In this document: positions 61,398-64,000 of the stretch, one piece after another
Layout of the letters: every line of letters begins with the position of its first letter
Numbering within the stretch: position 1 is the first letter of the stretch
NCBI GenBank assembly: GCA_016110215.1
Contig: JADWQD010000005.1
Span: forward strand, 372,001 to 436,000
Source: Capronia americana
Taxonomy: Eukaryota; Ascomycota; Eurotiomycetes; Chaetothyriales; Herpotrichiellaceae
Length of the DNA stretch: 64,000 nucleotides
Direction of reading: 5' to 3'
The notes under the pieces: model-generated
Database searches by the model: none
What the model was told of the DNA's origin: nothing
Seen by the model: the letters and a program-made list of their open reading frames with translations, nothing else
Translations under genes and position numbers: made by a program

Positions 61398-64000
61398 GAT
61401 GTGCGGTGCCTCTTTACCATGCAAATGACCAGGGATCAAGGTTGAATTAATTGTTTTTATCCACCGCACAATGGTATCGATGTTGAAGCAAACTCTCTCG
61501 TCGGATTGTGATGGGCCACACGTTTGTCAAAGGAGGTTCTCGTCCTCGCGAGATCCGTCACCAGCTAGCTTATGCAAAGTAACAAGGGACCAACAGCCAT
61601 CAAGTGCCCGACTCGCACAGAAGGGGTCGAATTGGGAAGGACAGTAGGGCGTCAGAGCGGGAAGAGGTCGGTGGGTGGTCGGGGGCAGGAGTCGGCGCCA
61701 GCAGCAGTGGGTGTTCAGGGGGTAATCTGGTAGCTGACTATCGATGCGTCGCGGAATCAGGTCGAATAATGAATATCGAGGAGTGCGAGATTTGTAAAGA
61801 GAGTGGCGGTTGGAGTCGAGGACGCGGAGTTCCCAGTCGGAGGCGGAGGTTGCTGAGGCAAGGCAGAGTCTCTCAGGCAGGACTCGAGGATTTCCGCTGC
61901 CCTAACTTTACGGAGGACTGGTCGAATAAAGCAGGCTCGAGAGAGGGACTCAACACGCGAACCGCAAATGTAGCAGATGTGAAGGATGGAGGTGGGATGA
62001 TGGAAGAGAGGACAGGATGATGGAAGAGGAGGCAGGTGCAGTTGGTGCAGCGCCGTGGTAGTGGTAGCAGTATTGACTTTAGCGTCGTTGAACCCTTCTG
62101 CACGATGGTCTCAAGTTGCGCTGGCTGGGATCTCGCTGCTCTTGGTTCGCTTCCCGACCGAACAAGCCCAACCCAAGCTCAAATCGTCACCGGGCCACGG
62201 CTCTGGGACACGATCACATTACCGATGAGGTCTATGCTTGTCTATGATTGTACCGTAGCTGCACCACAGGAACATGGGCTGGCCAGCAACCCTTTTTGAG
62301 GACTGTGCCAAACCCTTGCTGATAGGCTCTGCCACCCAAGATTTTGCTTGGGGGTCTCCACCAGAGTAATCTTGCAGACAGCCCCTCGAGCCCTCACAGC
62401 GCCCTCCTCGACCCTGCTACGGAGTACGGTGTCGCACCTTTGTAAATCAGCAGGGACCATCAACATAATTCAGAAGAGTTCCGACCGATCTGTGCGTGTC
62501 GTTAAGGTTGCAGCACGACGCGACGAGCATGAGTTCCGGTCTCCAAAGTCTCTCACGGCCACAGGCGGTCGCGTCATTAGTCAGACAGCCGCTTGCGCAA
62601 GAGGACTGCTGGAGTCTGTTATTCTCCGTGCACCAGCCTCCGCCGCGCTAAATCTTTGTCCGTCTCAGATCTTGCTTGTTAATTGTGCTGCGGTCGTGTG
62701 GCAAACAGTACTCGGAGAAGCTCGCCTTGTGACGACTGCTGCGAGGACCGCCTCTGGATTCTTCCCGAGTCGCTGTCCAGCTGCGGGCAGCCTGGGAGTC
62801 TGGACCGGAACCCGACTGGTCTCGCCCATTTAACGTTGTGGAAGCATCCGGGGAGGCTCTGGAGGGCTACCAGGCCCCTCGGGAGCCTCCGATCTCTGCC
62901 TCGCCTCCCTACCTCGTACGTCCCGCGATCCCTCGAAGCTGCTCGACGTATTCTGTGCAACCGGCAAAGCATTCCATGACAATCTTTGTAACAAGTTAGC
63001 AGCAGCCTCGACAACTGACCTGACCTTTCCTAAACAGTTTACTCCAGAGGGTTGCTATTTTTGCCCGCCTGCGCATGCCAGCACGGCCCCGGTGTTTCAA
63101 AGCGCCTAGTCGGCCAATGGCGAAAACATTCCATCGATTGAGAATTCGCTTGTCTGCAGATCCTGTCCCGGTCTCCTCCACTATGCTTCCTGTGGCAGAC
63201 AACCACGACATCGTTTTGACGACCCTTCGCTCGTTGCTGCTGGATTATGCAGACACGACGACAAGATTCCTATTTTCAGTGCGACTTCCCGTGTTGTGTT
63301 CGTGTTGGTGTTCTTCTCACTATGTACGTTCAAGGGGTGAGCGCCCGTGCAGAGCGCTTCGCCGACATATCATCGTTGCCACTGGGTATGAACACATGCA
63401 GACTGGTAGAATTGGCTGCGAATTGGTCCTTTGCTGGCCTCAATGCGGACAGGCCAAGTGTGTGAAGCTCTTCAATATTGATCCCCTTTCTCATTACTTC
63501 CACGTACGCCTCTGAAGGAGTTGCCGGATGGACTCAGTAGAGCTGCAGGGTCCGGGCGAATTGGCTGATATCGCTATTGTTGTCGCCTCGGAATGGATCA
63601 GCACAGGTGTACAGCTCAACCGAGCCTACGTTGCTCCCTGGCCATTGGATGGAGACACATGCAGCCGCTCAACTGGGAAGAGACCACCTCCTTTGGCATG
63701 GACGGAGCGACTGGATGGCCATGAGAGGCAGCTTCCGAGTCAAATGAAAATTCGAGCAGACTGCAAGGTTCACTGGTGTGGGTTTCCGTGGTCGAAACAC
63801 GTCTTGCTGGTCGAGACGATGCCTTCTTGATATGCCATTCCGAGGAGCTATTTGGCCGGAGTCTGCGGGTGAGATAATTCACCAGCAATGGCGACGTATA
63901 TGCCGGTCATGTCTTCCATGTAGTCCGTATCTCCGCGAGAACATCTCGGCTCGTTCTGCGGCTGATTGATTGCACTCCCAGCACCCTTTACCGATCCTCA
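61398..64000. other. samB upstream region to window end, no supportable gene
   Basis: 2.6 kb with no gene I can support. It includes the samB promoter and probably leader sequence. Plus-strand frames at 61604-62020, 62348-62833, 63075-63515 and 63528-63830 have no domain, weak codon patterns and mostly no good start. A TACGGAGTAC motif lies at 62418-62427. A gene running beyond the right edge could have exons here. Confidence 0.4.

Noticed and set aside
62348..62833. 161-codon plus-strand frame near the right edge
   Set aside because: No recognisable motif, Ala/Ser/Val-rich, heavily overlapped by other frames; no splice context found.

Overview
This is nuclear DNA from a filamentous ascomycete (Pezizomycotina). 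Class-level placement, perhaps Eurotiomycetes, is only an impression. The evidence is gene structure (short GT-AG introns, mostly 40-75 bp, often with CTAAC/CTGAC-like branch sequences), gene density of about one per 2-2.5 kb on both strands, and a fungal-specific gene set: chitin synthase chaperone Chs7, KTR/MNT mannosyltransferase, Mkt1, SamB/Mub1, Pho85-type cyclin, alpha-arrestin. No tRNA, rRNA, transposon, CRISPR or viral element could be supported.

Layout. 0.4-4.7 kb: peroxisomal acyl-CoA thioesterase, a small two-exon CsbD-like stress protein divergent from it, and an alpha/beta-hydrolase. 5.2-7.1 kb: Pho85-type cyclin. 7.1-14.8 kb: long stretch with no supportable gene. 14.8-19 kb: metallo-beta-lactamase-fold protein with an unusually long intron, an assembly gap beside a CACACT microsatellite, and chs7. 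19.7-24.8 kb: an unrecognised single-pass membrane protein and an alpha-mannosyltransferase. 26-33 kb: double-PH protein, mitoribosomal protein mL67/Mhr1, and an alpha-arrestin whose 5' end is unresolved. 36.2-41.5 kb: Dpb11/Rad4-type BRCT protein, then a phosducin-like protein. 42.6-47.5 kb: Taf14 (YEATS), RanBP1/Yrb1, and an F-box/RCC1 protein sharing a 310 bp divergent promoter with Yrb1. 48-54 kb: MUP1-type amino-acid permease, a DMT/SLC35F-like transporter, and an IFI6/IFI27-family membrane protein. 54.8-61.4 kb: three same-strand genes, Mkt1, a 2-oxoglutarate/Fe(II) oxygenase and SamB/Mub1 (MYND). 61.4-64 kb: nothing supportable.

The genes are mainly housekeeping functions (replication checkpoint, transcription, nuclear transport, cell wall, transport, ubiquitin targeting). 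They do not form a recognisable pathway cluster, and I found no clear undescribed system. The most useful observations are gene-structure ones: a small spliced gene that is not visible as one open frame, 7 bp and 9 bp first coding exons, a 19 bp last coding exon, a stop-free 54 bp intron inside a MYND finger, a 542 bp intron directly after a metal-ligand histidine, and an unrecognised membrane protein with a possible Atg8-interacting motif. All splice sites were inferred by eye from frame continuity and family resemblance.
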